Source of the DNA: Cinclus cinclus
Taxonomy: Eukaryota; Chordata; Aves; Passeriformes; Cinclidae
DNA: 64,000 nt
Direction of reading: 5' to 3'
Assembly (NCBI RefSeq): GCF_963662255.1
Contig: NC_085055.1
Span: 6,754,102 to 6,818,101 of the forward strand
The notes under the pieces were generated by a model, which was not told the DNA's origin, made no database searches, and saw nothing but the letters and a program-made list of their open reading frames with translations. Shown here piece by piece: positions 1 through 14,200 of the stretch. Position 1 is the first letter of the stretch; each line of letters begins with the position of its first letter. Position numbers and translations under genes: made by a program.

Positions 1-3000
1 CACTGTAATGAATTGTACTTTATCTCACTCTGACTTGACCTCTGCAAGTCAAGCTCTACACAGGTTCAAGGTAAAGAGCTTCTAAGCCTGCAGGGGACAA
101 AGCCACTTTTATTTCTGTAACTTTGCAGTGGCTCTACTGCCAGCTGGCTTTGGAGCAGTCTCCCTGTGATTCAGGGCAGTCCATGCTGGGCTAAGTGGCA
201 AACAGTGCACAGATCCCACGGGGAGGGTGAAGACAGAGGACCCACACCCATAGTATTGCCTGTTTTAGCAATTTGGGTACAGATATCCACTACTTTCATT
301 AAAGTGTCTTGGAACTGGCAGACAGTCCCAGCAAAGGTGTGCTTGCACCCACATGAGATGAGCTGGAAGATGGGCAGCACCATCACCCAGCAGGTATAAT
401 GGGGAGCCTCTCCTGTAGTCCTCTGGTGCAATTTGAGACCTCCTTCTCTCCCCAGAATTGTTTTCACCAGAATTCAGAGCATTGGGCCACCTGGCTTTCA
501 CTTTATCTAAGGCTTCAGTCTCATTCCTCTACGGCCAGAGGACAACAAAGCAGTTTGATAAGAAAATACACAAATGCACACATTTACATGCACATCTTAT
601 GTACCTAGACACACTACTTTTCCTAAGAAAAGATTACACTTCAGTGTCTCCTTTCCCTGTCAAGAGGTCACTGTGTTTTGTTGGGGTAGGAATCCACCCT
701 TCTGTCATGCCACATGATTCTGTCACACAGCTAGATTTAGCCCCCACTTCCCATAGCATTTGAGTGAAAACACAGTTCAGCCTTACAGATGAAATAGCCC
801 TCTGCCCTTTCAAGGGCTACTGAGGAAAATGCAGTGACAAACCTACCACTTACTGTTGGTGAATATAAAACAAAACCAAAAAGAAAAAAAAACAAGGGGG
901 AAAAAAAAAAAAAAACCAAGAAAAAAAAGCCAGAACCAAATTAGGTGAAATCCCAGTTGCTGCCTCCTTACAAAAGCTGAAGCTGAACCAGTGCATCCAG
1001 AAAAACATCTGATTCAGGGCTCAGATCTTAAGAAAATCAATCCCTGTGCACATGTACCCAAATGAAAACAAGTGTAGATGGAGAAATTCCTCAGCTTAAT
1101 GTTTCCAAACAGATCAATGCACAAATGCCTGTGGATTGATTTCCTGGAGCTTCAACCCCACATTAGCTCTTCAGGACAATCCTAATCAGCCACAGATCTA
1201 TGAAAACAGGGATTGAGGCTATTACATTTCTCTCTCCCACCTTCTCCAAATTCTTCTTTTTACTTCCTGCCAGACTCTGACTGCTTGGGCACCTGTTCCA
1301 GAAAATCCCAGAACAGCCCTCCCTGCTCCCTCTCCATCCTGTCCTCCTCTGGAGGCACCTCCTGCCCCTTGCACCAGGGCAGCAGACTGTGGTGAGAGGA
1401 GCCCTGCTATGTGCACCCAGAAACACTCTCCCACACAGCTGAACTTTGAATTTGAAGGATCATGTTTCACCATCGAAAATGAGAACTTTGCAAAGGAAAC
1501 AACCTTGGATAGCCATATTGAAACTGCAAGCTCCAGAGCACTCAGGCTCTCATTCCTTGGCATCAGAGCTGCTTTGTCAGGAGAGGCAATGCAGCTGAGC
1601 CCTGGAACATCCCACCTCTGCTGCAGCACCCAGCAGGGATTCCCTGGAGCAAACTCCTCCTGTGGCCAGCCCAGCTGTGCTCTCTCCCATCCAGGGTGGG
1701 CACTGGCAGAAGCAGCACCCATTTCTGGAGATCAGCATTTCCCTCTGCTGAGCATCCAATATCCCTCATAGAAATGGACAGGTAATGGCGTTTCCAGTCT
1801 GGTGGACAAAGTAGGTCAGAGAGGAAAAATTTAGTTGCAGTTGATCCCAAAAGGATGTTTTCCATGTAATTAATAAATTCCACATTTCATTTCAAGTCTC
1901 CTTTAAATATTTTAAAATACAGGGTTTTTAACTTAGGGACCTTTTAAAACAAGAAAATTATTTCAAAACAGAGTCCAAGAGTTTAATTTATATTACCAAA
2001 ACAGTATCTTGTGAGTATTAAAAGAGGGAGAAACAGTTTTGGAAGTTCTGAACCAAAATATTCTGCAACCAAAAACATCACACTGACTCAGGACATTGTT
2101 GTGAAAAGTCTGAGCAACACTGAAGCAAAAAAAAAATCCACTTGGAAAGAGTTAGTGACAATTTCTGCAGCCTGTTGCCCATTCTTCCCCTCTCTGCATG
2201 TCTTGACAATGAAAACATATCTAGAAGGGTCAGCAGCAGAAGTGTGTCATCTACACTATCTGCAGGGATTAGAAAACTGGTATGAATTATCCTTTTCATT
2301 AATTACTTGATCCTACCTAATCCCCAGTAGATGATGCTGACCTCAATAGACCAAATCTAGGTTTCTTAGCCTACACAACCCCTTTACAGTGTTTCCTAGC
2401 TCCCATTGCAGAGACACTTCCCAGCTGTGTTACCTCCTGGCTTGCTTCCACTTGCTCAGAAGTTCCACAGCATATCCACTCTGAGTCCTGCCAGTTTCTC
2501 TGGGCAAACCCCAGCCCTTCTGCACCACTCAGTGAACTGGGTGCATCTGCCATACCGCCCCAAAACACTATAAATCCTCCAGAAAGGACAAGGAAATGTT
2601 TAAGATGTGTGTCATTCTGAAAATTCAGGGAGATTTGCATCCTGCTGCATGTAAAATCCCAGAGAACTGTGGGCTGTTGAACATCCCAGGCCAAACTAAC
2701 ACCAGAAGAAGGGCATAAAACTGCAACATGAAGGAAGCAGCACTATGGATGATCCCAAGCTAGTTCTAAGGGATATCAGTTCTGTGACATATGCAAATAG
2801 AATTTTAAGCTTAGTGGCTACTTATCTCCAATAGCAAAATTACATTCAATTAGGCTTGCTAAATAATTCATGGCAATACTTTTGATGTGCAGGAAGTTCC
2901 AGCAGTGAATCACCAGTGTTTCACATCATCCTGCTGACAGTCACTTGGATTGTTTCTTACAATCAAAGACATCTTTCATTGTTTCCACCATCCACACCCA

Positions 3001-3054
3001 AATTCTCCTGGGGCTTGAAGCCTAGCAGTCTCCTCTTACCTAAGGCTGCATTTG
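1..3054. other. Non-coding, probably KCNMB2 5' intron; nothing recognised
   Basis: Short open frames lie on both strands but none has a recognisable domain. The only structure is an A-rich stretch with a G5 interruption at about 865-930. No transposon, RNA gene or exon could be supported. Its assignment to the KCNMB2 first intron is inferred from the acceptor at 45755. Confidence 0.6.
865..930. repeat. A-rich low-complexity tract
   Basis: Several A-runs, the longest 15 bases at 901-915, broken by C, G and a GGGGG group. No target-site duplication or element body was recognised upstream, so this is called simple low complexity and not a retrocopy tail. Confidence 0.7.
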
Positions 3055-3687
3055 AAGGGATAAAAGGCATCTACAGCCCTGAGGAGAAGGGCTTGGGAAT
3101 GTTGATTGACAAGAAGCTCCACACAACCTGGCAATGATTCTCACCCTCTACTCTGCTCTCATGAGACCCCACCTGCAGCGCTGCATCCAGCTCCAGGGTC
3201 CTCAATATAAGAAGGACAAGGACCTGTTGGAGGGAGTCCAGAGGAGGCCAGAGAGACGGTCAGAGGGCTGGAGCACCTTTGCTATGGAGACAGGCTGAAA
3301 GAGTTGGGGATGTTCAGCCTGGAGAAGAGAAGGCTCTTGGGACACCTTAAAGCCCCTTGCAGTACCTAAAGGTGGCCTACAAGAGATCTGCACAGGGACA
3401 TTTGACAAGGGAATGGACACATGGAATGGGGGAATGGTGTTGAAATGAAAGAGCATAGGTTTAGAATGGATATTGGGAAGAAATTCTTGACCCTGAGGGA
3501 GGTAAAGCCCTGGCACAGGTTGTCCTGAGAAGCTGTGGATGCCCCATCCCTGGAAGTGTCCAAGGCCAGGTTGAACAGGGCTTGGAGCACCATGGGCTAG
3601 TGGAAGATGTCCCTGCACATGGCAGGGGTTGGAACGAGATGAGCTGTAAGGTCCCTTCCAACCCAAAACATTCTATGATTCTATGAA
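3055..3687 (+). mobile_element. CR1 LINE 3' fragment (5'-truncated)
   Basis: CR1 hallmarks in order: CCCTGAGGAGAAGG (about 3078), a GTTGATTGACAAGAAGCTC-like block (about 3100), GAGACCCCACCTGCAG (about 3162), GAGGCCAGAGAGACGGTC (about 3244), the GGCTGAAAGAGTTGGGGATG and TTCAGCCTGGAGAAGAGAAGGCTC blocks (3291-3336), GTCCCTTCCAACCC near 3651 and tandem ATTCTATG ending at about 3686. That terminal octamer repeat is the CR1 3' end, so the element reads on the + strand. Only the end of ORF2 and the 3' UTR remain and the reading frame is broken, so it is dead. The 5' boundary is uncertain by tens of bases. Confidence 0.93.
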
Positions 3688-6600
3688 AAAGAATTGTTCC
3701 TATTGCAGTTTTTAGCTTAAAGCAATTTAACCATACATGGAAGCTGGATTTACTGCTGGATTTTTCTCCTGCAATGAAACACTTTTGAAGCTCTACAAAT
3801 CTTTTGTAATGAGGTGATGCAGAACCACTGTTTAGTCATGCAAATGAAATGAGAATTAACTGCAAAGCATTCTGAGAACCATGAACTTTTTTGCCAGAAT
3901 TCATAGCAAAAGATTTTCATTGTCAATCAAAAGGCACAAACACTTCAAAACTGTCCTTTGTGTGTGCACATTGTTGGGAGAAGGGCAAACAAGACAGAGT
4001 AAACATTTTCTGCAGTCTGCAGAATACACAGGGTGTCAAATATTGCTGGAAGGATGAAAATAAATTTCTGAGAAACCTATGAACAGATACATAGAATTAC
4101 TACTGCAAGCTGAGAGGGAAGAAAATTTTCCATTCATCACTGAAGCACCCCAACCTTTACCAAATCCATTCTTTTGCCATCTCCTACACACAACCAGAGC
4201 AGACTTTCAAAGCACAAGATTTCAGCAAGCAAGCTACAAAACTCACTCTGTTCTGCTTTGCAGTCTGAATTATGTTTTCTCTTGATGGTCAGACAAACTG
4301 TTTTCCTCCCAGGGCAAACCCACTATCACTCCACTGAAGCCTGGTGAGCAATCCCAGGCTTGGCCCAAGACAGCCAAATATTAGCTGGTTCCTGGTCTCA
4401 GTAACTTTCTGCTTTGGCATTTGAAAATCTTCTCATTAGTTGCTCTTTTTAAGACTTGTATTAATACACAGGGAACCTAGGAACAATGGCTGGAGCATAC
4501 GTTGGATTGGAAACTAAGAACCTGCAACTGTGCCTCCTGTTGCCTGGACAGTTTTGTTTATTTGTGCCATCATGTTTTACACCCTCTCCTGCATAGAAGT
4601 GTAATTAAAGTCACCTGGAAGCATGAACAACAGCAATGCCACTGACTCCAGTTCTGCATGGCAGTATATTCCTCTAGCTTGGTTTTACATCATCTCTCAA
4701 ATGCAGCCTGGTTCCATGTCTGTTCCCAAAGAATGGGTAATTCTGTAAATGTGTTGTACCCCCTCCCCAGCTACACTTTTTCCCCTGGAAACAGGAGGTG
4801 CTGGGGCCAGCAGTGCCAGCCTTCAACTCAGAGCACTGACAGCACAGCCAAGTCAGACTTTCAGATGTTTAAAAGCCCAGCCGAGGCAGGGAGGAGGGGA
4901 AATCCACTCCACACTGCTCATGCAACACTTCCCTCTGAACTGAAACACTTTCTAAGCACCGTTTAGCAGGCTGTATAGAAAATTTGAGCTCTCTATTACC
5001 GTAATCTTAGAGATTACTACAGACTCTCACACTGCTAAGGGATCAAAGATGAATAACCATTTTAACCTGTGCTTCCACCTTAGCTTTTACAACATGAGAC
5101 ATAATGACCAGGTGCTCAGCTGGTATAAACTGCTGCAACTTTTATTTTCTCTGCTAGCAATAACAGCCAGTTCACATCATCCAAGGACTTCTTGCAAGAT
5201 TAGTATTAGACGAAGCTGGTGTAGGTCTCACTAAACTTTCTAGCAATTTTTTGTTGTTGTTTTTGCTGAGATTTCCACTGATGCAAAACAGCTGAGTAAG
5301 ATACTGTCTCTGCTGCAAACACTTAAGTTTGTTGACACATAAGATCAGCAATAGATACTTTGAAAGAAGAAATATAAAAAACCCTTCCACCACAAGCCAG
5401 AGCGCAGCTGGCACAGTGGAACTAAGATCCAGTAGTCCTGCACAGCACGTGGCAAGGGAGGAGCAAGAGCACTAGTCCCAGGTACAGGATGTTTCTAAAT
5501 TCCTACTTGTCCCTGTTTGCAGGGTGTGCACCCTGCATTACACAGAGACAGCTTCAACCCAACCAGGGAAACAAGGTCATGGTCATCATGACAGCAAGCA
5601 AACATTGACGCTGTGGACTCACAGCCTCAGGCTGTGGGTGTCTCCATGAGGCAGACTTCATGCTCAAGAAATACCCAACTGGATGGGGGTGGCTCAACAA
5701 GCAGCAGCATCCTCTAGAAGGAATGAGCCACTTGTACTCGGCACAAAAACCTCACAGAACTTGGTTTATCTCTTGGTCTCCAGTTCAGTCTAGAGCTATA
5801 ACTAACTGTGAAAGCCATAGAGGAATCCAGCTCAAAAGGTTTTGAGAGGAAAAGGTATAAAACAAACCACGCAGGGGTTCTAAGAACAAAGTGTTACCTC
5901 AATGTCTGGTCACAGAGCCAGGTATCTGCAGTGGGGCTCACACCCTGCAGTGAGAGCAGGCAGCACACATCACTAAAGTCCAAACATCAGATGTTAAAAG
6001 ATACATTGCAGGAGGAGCACATGCATTACAAAACAGTTGGGGGATTAGTCAGAGAGACTGGTAAAAGACCAGAAAGGCTGGAGAACACTTGAGCATGATG
6101 CCAAAAAGCACAAGGCACTGAATGGCTCTGCTGTTCTGCAAGCTGAATGGCTAGTCACACCATTAGGACCAAGAGTGACAGCATTAACAAGATTTATCAC
6201 ACAGCATCTACTCTGGACTCAGTGAAGAGCTGCCCCAACAAAAACCTGCCAGCTCTGCTGTTGTATATTATCTTCATTAGAATGGCCTCTCTAATAACCA
6301 CATTCATTAGGAATTTTAGCAATTCATTTCTTCATAAAAACTTCTACGTATGAATTCAACACAGACAGATGTGAGCAGGAGAGTTGGAAAGACATCATTA
6401 TACTAATTCAGAGCTATATTTGTCAGTGGGTGTAGCAAAGAGAAGGGTTTAGTTATTTTTCTGCAAAGCACATTAGTAAATGAAATGGTAAATTACTGAA
6501 GAGCCTGTGCTACCACCTGAATTTTTATTTCCCCCCGCCCCCCAATCCTAAAGCCAGATGCAACATGGGGACACTGAGGCCATTACACTCAGGGTGTAGT

Positions 6601-9600
6601 AATTAGTGTTCTTCATTGTTCTTGACCAAAATTTACATATTCTTAAAAAAATAAGCATTTCAGGCCAGTAAATCCATCCTCTTTAACCTGTGAAGAAAAG
6701 GGTTTAACCTAGCAGCAGTATTGACACAAATCTCACAGAATAGGCAAACAGCAACTTAATTTTAGTGGCGTATTTTTACCCCTGGGTGGCCAGTCTTGCT
6801 AAATAGCATGTCCAATCCTCCAGAGGGACAAAGACCAGCAAAACCTGCAGCATATTGTTATTGCAACAGACAGGTGAGGAAAATCACCACACAGCCCCAG
6901 GAGCCCATCCCACACGAAGGGACACAAAAGATGTCAAAGGTAGCAAGTGCCACAGTGCATTTAACCAAAACTCTGCTGGAACAGTGGGAATAAGGGCTGA
7001 AAGATCTGCTCTCCTAACAAAAAGTTCATCATAGCCTCTGTGGAAATGAGATGGCCTTCCCTACATCAACTGGTAAACGTGAAGAGACAAGAGGAGCAGA
7101 TAGACCAGAATTCCAATTACATGGTGCTGGCTTGGACATGGGTGCTACATCCAACTTCACTCTAATACTTTAAAGGACTTCAGAGGAATTTTTAAACAAA
7201 AGGCTAAAATGTAAATCTCAGTTCTTGCCAGCAAGAGAAGAATTTTCCACAGCAGCCTCTGAAACATTAGGCACGTTATTATTAACGTTGTGCGAGAAGT
7301 GGACATTAATTAATGCTGAATTGTAAAGAAATTCCAGTAGTATCACATATTTCACTCCTGCTGCAGCAGCAATGTGCTCATTATGAATAAAGAAATTAAA
7401 AACATATATCAGAAGGCACAATTAATGGTCTTCCACTTATTATTAACTGTGAACAACTTATACTACCAGACTAGAATAAACGAGAAGGAACATATCTCAG
7501 CTTTTGTTACAGGATAAGATCACAGCCCAAGGCATCTCCTTTGCTGAGAACAAAGTGTTTATCAAGTGACTTCAAAGATACTCACTGTGACCTTGAGCCA
7601 AACACTTAATATCTGACAACCAGCAGGTTTTCTATCTGCAAAACAGCAACAACAACTCTTACCTCCTGTAAATTCCAAGTTTAGGGTGTGAAGACTTCTT
7701 TTCTACTCTGTCTTTGCACAGTAGATTCCATAATGGTTGTGAACACCCTTAAGACTCCTTCAGCCACAGCAAGGGGATGGTGAAATTACAGCTCAAGGTC
7801 ACCTGGGAGGTGTTCAGGAGCAGCCCTGCTGTGGTAACCAGGAACACCTGGACACGGTGGCTGACAGTGTGGAGAAGCTCAGCAATGGGTGCTTACAGCA
7901 AATCAGGGGAAAACTGGGCTCAAAGAGTCAGAGGTGAGACAAGACCAGCTGAACTGGGTGAAGCAGATGAACCAGGGTAGGGTCAGTCAGTCAAAACTTT
8001 GTTTGTGCTGCCAGGAGGGGTGTGGGGTGGCTTTTATTTTTCGAAGGTGTAGGATTGCAAATTCATCCTTAAAGACAAGCGCCAAAGCCAGGGCTGCAGT
8101 AAATCACTGATGCTCCAAGGACACCTGGGGGTAGCTGAGCTCCGGGAGCAGACCTAGTCCAGGGACACCAGCTCTGCTCTTCAGCATTTGCCCATTCCCA
8201 AGACATCTGTTACCTTGCAAATTAACCCAGGCTGACATTCAGCCAGGTGCAGCTGCAGCTACAGTGAATGTCTCCTGAAAGTTCCCGTGTCAGATACTTA
8301 TTTCAGTACTTCTTGCTTTCAAATCTCTGGTATATTTACTATTTCCATCAGTCTTTTTGGCTTGAACTGAACAGTTTGCCTGCACATTATTTCCATCATT
8401 GCTCTGCCCATATCCAATACGCGTGTCAGTAACTGCAAAATTCCATGAAGCTTCACTAAATCCATGTTTTCTGGTAAATAATAGCAGCATGCCCCGTTCA
8501 AAGAAAATTATGAGAGATTTATTAATGTAGCATCAAATGAATTTCTGTTTTATGTAATTATGCATTGAATTTAAAAGAGATGTCATGCAGGCAATCTTTA
8601 GAGTCATAATAAACAATCTGTAAGAAGGAACAAAGGAAAATAATGTTAATAAAACATTATGCCCTAAGCAAGACATATGCTTCATATATCAAACATGAGT
8701 AAAGATAGTTATTTGATGTAAAATGGAGGTGTGACCTTGCTGCAGAAGTGTTCATTACCTAACACTGCAACAAGCAAATTAATGGATTTTGGAATGGTGC
8801 AAATAACAGTAATAATAATAGTCATTTTGGATTTTGGCATTTGCTTGCTGACAGCCAGATTTAGCAGCAAGTGGTTTGTGTTATTTTTTTTGTGAAAGGG
8901 ATTGCAAACAGAATTCCACATAACCTTAAAGGGATTACAGAAGCATGTGTCTCGTGAAAGGGTATTGATGAGTAATCAAGGCTTTGCAAATAATTATAAA
9001 CCAAGTAGTGGAAGCCCAAAAACAAAAGGCTGGCTGCCAGAAGATGATGTACTTTACACAAGGACACAGGTACATGCAGTACCCTCAAGTATACAACATC
9101 CTGACATTCCAATCCCTACATGGGAAGGTGATGGTTATGGTTACTGTGGAAATTACTCACACAATTTCTCGTGCATTTTCCACATGATAAACTGGGATAA
9201 ACAATTAGTCTGTTGACGCTGTTGGAGGGAACTCCAACACTGTAGCACTGTTGGGAGGTGTAGAATTTTTGTAGAACATCTTCCCCTCTGCAGAAAGTCC
9301 CTTGCTAAGTGATTAGGGCTGTCTGAATCACCTCCTCCAGTAGGTCCCAGTTCAGTTCTGGCCCTCCTGGGCTGGGCTGTAGCTGCACAGAGCCCTGCTA
9401 GCCAACATGGCACCACCTCGAATTATCAGTCACAAACTTCATCTTCAGCAGCTGATGGAGAAGGCTTGCCCTTCCCACCCCCTCAGCCTGTCTGCAGAGC
9501 ACCAGGAGCAGGCCACAAGAATAATGTGTTATTCTAGGTGAAAATTTACTGCAACAGTGACTTCTGCTCCTGGAAGAGTTGGACAGATAGGGAAAAGCTG

Positions 9601-11108
9601 ATGGCATTGCAGTGATAGAGAGAGCACTGAAGCGTGCTGCCCCAGCTGAAGGATGTGCTGCCAAAATTTACCAAAGCGAGCAGGAAATGCTGTGCAGGGG
9701 GTTTTACCTCATTAAACCTCACAAAATCTAAACTGAGCCTTAGGAGCCACTTGCAACAGAACAAATATTCTGTGTGGACCTGGCAGGATTGCCTTTGTTT
9801 TTCAACAAAGATCACAAATAGATTTCTAAAACACTTTGATGTGTTTAAAACGATGAAGTTACTAGGCAAGTAGGCACAATAAAAGAAACATCTCTGCAAA
9901 TGGAAAACCCCTGGGCATATATGCCTTTCTAAATGATATTGGAATTTTAAACTCTGATAATTGCTTTGTAATGTAAGCAATTGCATTATGAGCATGAACA
10001 TCACAGCCCATGCATCACCAGGGCTGCACTTTCAGCTCTGCCTTCAGTCATTTCCCTCAAAACACACTCTGATTGCAACAGGCTTAGATCTAACTCATGG
10101 CAAACACTCAAGTGAGTTCATTTAATGTACAAACCTTGTTTCTCTGTGGTCATCTGCTCAAGAGTGGCAGAGGGAGGAAGCCCTGCACTGTGGGGCAAGG
10201 CTGGGCACCAGCTCCAATGCTGCCAGCTGGGAGCTTGTCCTGGCATGGGAAAAGAGCTCCAGCAACATTTCCAGAGGGCACCAAATGCTTTTAGGTGTCT
10301 ACAGCCGTGATTTATTAGAGACCACTAGAACAAGGCAACTTTTCTAACATAGAAAATTTCCCTCCTCATAGTGAAACAAATTAAAATGGAGAAGGCTGAA
10401 AACAAACCTGGCTGCATCTTTGCAAGCTGTTGTTTCTTTCAGGCTTGCTCTGAATTTAGGAGCTTCAGAGGCTGCATCTAAACCTTTTAATCTGCCCTGG
10501 GTTCCATGCATTTCTCCTTGCCCATCACCACCCAGGCTGATGTCCAGCAGCCCACAGTGGAGCCCAGCTGCCCCACGCAGCCTCCTTGCCCCAGGGGCAG
10601 GTGCCAGAGCAGGCACAAGGAGCTGCCTTCCCTCCCCTCCACCTCTTCTGTGGACTAACACACTCAGCAAATCACAAAAAAAAAAAAAACTAGCTGCTTC
10701 AGGGAGGGAATGAAATGAGGAGGGAAATTGCCTGAAGGTGCAGGAAAGGCTGGATTTGGTACACAGCAACCAGCAGCTCCCCAAAGCTGGAGTAGGATCT
10801 CCATGGTGCTGGGCTATAGGTGACCAGCCTATTGCTAGTAGGTCCTCCCAGGCATTTGCTGCTTTTCATAGAATTTGGGCTGAAGTTGTGTGGTGGGTGC
10901 CTGCTGCTGAGTTTCTGGAGTGAAAGTTTCACAAAATAGCACCACAGTTTGTGAGTAGTGGCCTGGAGAGGAAATGTTGTGTTTTCACTCTGTTAAGGGC
11001 TCTGAAGCATTTAATTGAAAATCTTTAGCAACGCTGTACTTAGGAAGAAGAGCTGGGAATTTGACAATAGGTTTTTGGTGTCAAATGTGTGCCTTTTGCT
11101 ATTTCTGA
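3688..11108. other. Non-coding, probably KCNMB2 5' intron; no gene seen
   Basis: Mostly AT-rich unique sequence. A block at about 7240-7480 holds a perfect 12-base palindrome of TAAT/ATTA sites and might be regulatory. There is a C-run near 6531-6543 and an A-run near 10677-10689. Short open frames show no domain. Confidence 0.6.
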
Positions 11109-11110
11109 AG

Positions 11111-11280
11111 AGGAGAGGAGAGGAGAGGAGAGGAGAGGAGAGGAGAGGAGAGGAGAGGAGAGGAGAGGAGAGGAGAGGAGAGGAGAGGAGAGGAGAGGAG
11201 AGGAGAGGAGAGGAGAGGAGAGGAGAGGAGAGGAGAGGAGAGGAGAGGAGAGGAGAGGAGAGGAGAGGAGAGGAGAGGAG
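11111..11280. repeat. (AGGAG)34 pentanucleotide array
   Basis: Thirty-four uninterrupted copies of AGGAG, 170 bp, flanked by AG on the left and A on the right. The + strand is pure purine. Since the unit lacks stops in any frame, it produces artificial open frames on both strands (for example about 11089-11643), which are not genes. Confidence 0.99.
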
Positions 11281-14200
11281 AAGCCAAACTGGCTAAATTG
11301 TGATCCTATCCAGCTTTGCAAATACTCAGTAAAGACTGGCTCAAACATAGGTACCAAATTCTGCAGTCAGGCTTGCTCCCAAATGTCCTTATCCCCAGAT
11401 TCCTGGAGGGGAAACTTCCTTTCCCAAGTCCTTGGGTTTGGTGACGAAAGCAAAAACTCCTTCTCCCTGTCTCCTTCCAGAAGAGTCATCCCCAGTGCAC
11501 TCCATAGCTCTGAGCTTCCTGCTGGGTGCTCAGGACTGGGTACACCCCGCCAGAACTGGGGAGGGTGCAAGGGCTGCACTGTCCTCCCACAGATCCCAGC
11601 ACGACAAGGGGTCATCCACACTTGGGACAGGAGTCTGTTTTAACCACTCCTGTACCATGGCCCAGACCTTCTGGCCATGCTGCAATTGCAGTTGTTATCG
11701 TTTCTGAGAGTGCTGTGATCTTCTGTACTTTCAGTTCCTCAATTACATTGATTATCACTTTAAAAATTTTTGGTACTACAGGAACAAACTAAAAATAATA
11801 AGCTTGTATCTTCCTAATACAAATGAAACCCATTTGTACTACTAAAAGTGTAGCAGGTTCATTGTTTCGCAGTAATGAAGCTTTCATCTCAAGAGATTCA
11901 ATTCATAAGAAATACTTGCCAAGGCTTTGCACACTTTTTTTTTAAACTGCCAGTAACAGTCCTTTAAGTTCACATCTTATTCAGAATTAGACCAAGAGTT
12001 GAAATAAAAGGGAAGAGACACAGAAAAGCAGAAAAAAACACCATCATCTCTAATGGCAGGGACCTCACATCACCCTCAGCCAGGCAGCCCAGTGCCCACC
12101 CAGGCTGAAGGCACTGTACACCTTCCCCTGCTATAAATAGCTGCAGACACCTTTGTTCCACTTCCCAAAATAGAGACACATTGCAAAGGAGATAGGAAGA
12201 GCAAAACACTGTACATAAGCTCTCTTTTATATCTATAAATATGAATTTGTAAACAAACCCAGGCAGGGTGGGCAGTAGACCAGTTGAGGAGATGCTGCCA
12301 GCAGGCATCTGCAGGGGAACCAGTGGAAGGATTCAGGCACTAGGTGGGGGGTGAGGAGCAAGAAGGTTTTGATGCTTTTCCACTTCTCCCCATGACATGG
12401 TCCAAGTTCCAACACTGCAATTAAAATGTATAACATAAAAACTGAGATCTGGCGACTCCAGAGTTGCAGCTAAGGTAAACAGTCCATCTTCAGGTCTGCC
12501 TCCATAGGTTAGTAAGGTTTCAAGAGTTGTGTGGAGGGGCATGGCACGGCACCCAGGCTCTGCTCTGGTGCTCTCCTGGGGAGATGAGCTCTTGCTACCC
12601 CCTGGGCAAAACAAAAATTATCCTGCTTTTCCCAGCCCGGTGGCTTCTGGTGACAGAATGGAACTGAGTGACTGTACTGCTGGACTTGCCCTCTCTCCAT
12701 CCTTCCCTCCATGAAGGCACCCTGGAGATGAAAACAGTCAGAATATGTCTGCAGATATCCCTCCCATCAGGGGCTCCATCCTCTTCCCTTCCACCAAGTG
12801 GCACAGGCTCACAGATCTGATAGCAGCGAAGGCTTTCAAGCTTCAGGAAGGAAACTCATAGGCAGGAAAGAGGTGGAGGAGAGACTTCCCCTTGTAATTT
12901 CCCTTCAAGCCTGAAACAGCAGCATCTGACCCCTCACAGCAGGGCCTCACCTGCCCATGCCAAGCCTCAGCACACATAGTGTCAGCAGGAGAGCAGGAAG
13001 GGGAAGGATGAGCATCAATCTCCTCTTTTCTTCCTAACCGAGGTGGAAGTCAGGCCTTGCTTATCAGAACTTTGATTATCTAAAAACTCATCCCTTAACT
13101 AGAATGAGGTTGTGTTCCTGACATGTTCAATTGCATCAAAAATGGGCTTGAATATATCAGCCCTCATTTATCAGAACTAGTTTATTGTCACCTGTATTCC
13201 TTGATAAATGTAGGTGTGAGCACTTTTGGCTTTACTGGTATGGGCTGCACATTTACACTCAAGTTTTTTCCTGCTAAAATTAAAAACCCTGAAACCACAG
13301 GTCTGAACCTAAGCAGGGCTGGATCAGGCCTCTTCAGGCAGAGTATATGGTCCTGGAACTCTCCTGCTCAGATATTAGAGGTGCCACACCACCTTATGGG
13401 AGTAGAGATTTTTGTCCCAAATTGCTGACATCCATGGAGCATGATCTCCCTAATGCCAGAGCAGCCTGGAAGAGCCATACTCCAGCTGCTGGTGCTTCCC
13501 AGAGCTGGGCAAGCTTTCACAGTGAGCTCAAAATCCTCTGCAGGAATTGAAAAACATTTCATGGATCTGGTGCTTTGTGGCTGTTTGTTGTAATGATTCA
13601 GAGGAATTAGTTCCATGGAACATAAGGGAAGTGAGGAAATACAGAGAAGGATGTGGGTTGCCCAGTGTCTGTCTTGTGAACCTGCCTTGCTCTTCATCCT
13701 CCCTCTGTTCACTTGTGCCAAGGGCTGCTGGAAGGGCTTTACAAGAGAAATCTAGGAGTGATATTAGTTCCTGACTTGTCTGGTAAAAAGAATTGGAAGC
13801 AGCTTGGTTCCACTCATTTAGAATTGATGTCCCCTTCACTATGCCAGTGGTCTCAGCATGACAGAAAGCCCCAGACAGAGCAGGATTGTCCTGCTGGGGC
13901 AGACACAGCATGCACAGGGACTTGGAGCTTTCTGGCTGTAGGTGCACCAGACATGCACAACATGAACAGTCACCTCCAGTCCAAAATATTCCCTCATCCC
14001 CAAGGAACCCCAGGCAAGTCTCACCACAGAGCTTCCTGGCCTCCAGCATCCTCCACTTACACTGACTTTCTGAGCACAACAACTCACTATTTCAAACACA
14101 GTATTCTTAGCCTCACCTTGGACCAACTTTTCCAGCAATACTGATTCCTAGGAAAAAGGAATCTTCGGTGACCACCTTCCCTGCTGCTTGAACAAGCACC

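Noticed and set aside
11089..11643. 184-codon open frame with a repeated Glu/Arg/Gly block, and its Ser/Pro/Leu mirror on the other strand
   Set aside because: Created by the stop-free (AGGAG)n array. The flanking parts have no domain or splice signals.
13528..14082. 184-codon open frame on the minus strand
   Set aside because: No domain, no repeat-family similarity that I recognise, overlapping open frames on the opposite strand, and no exon-like splice borders.
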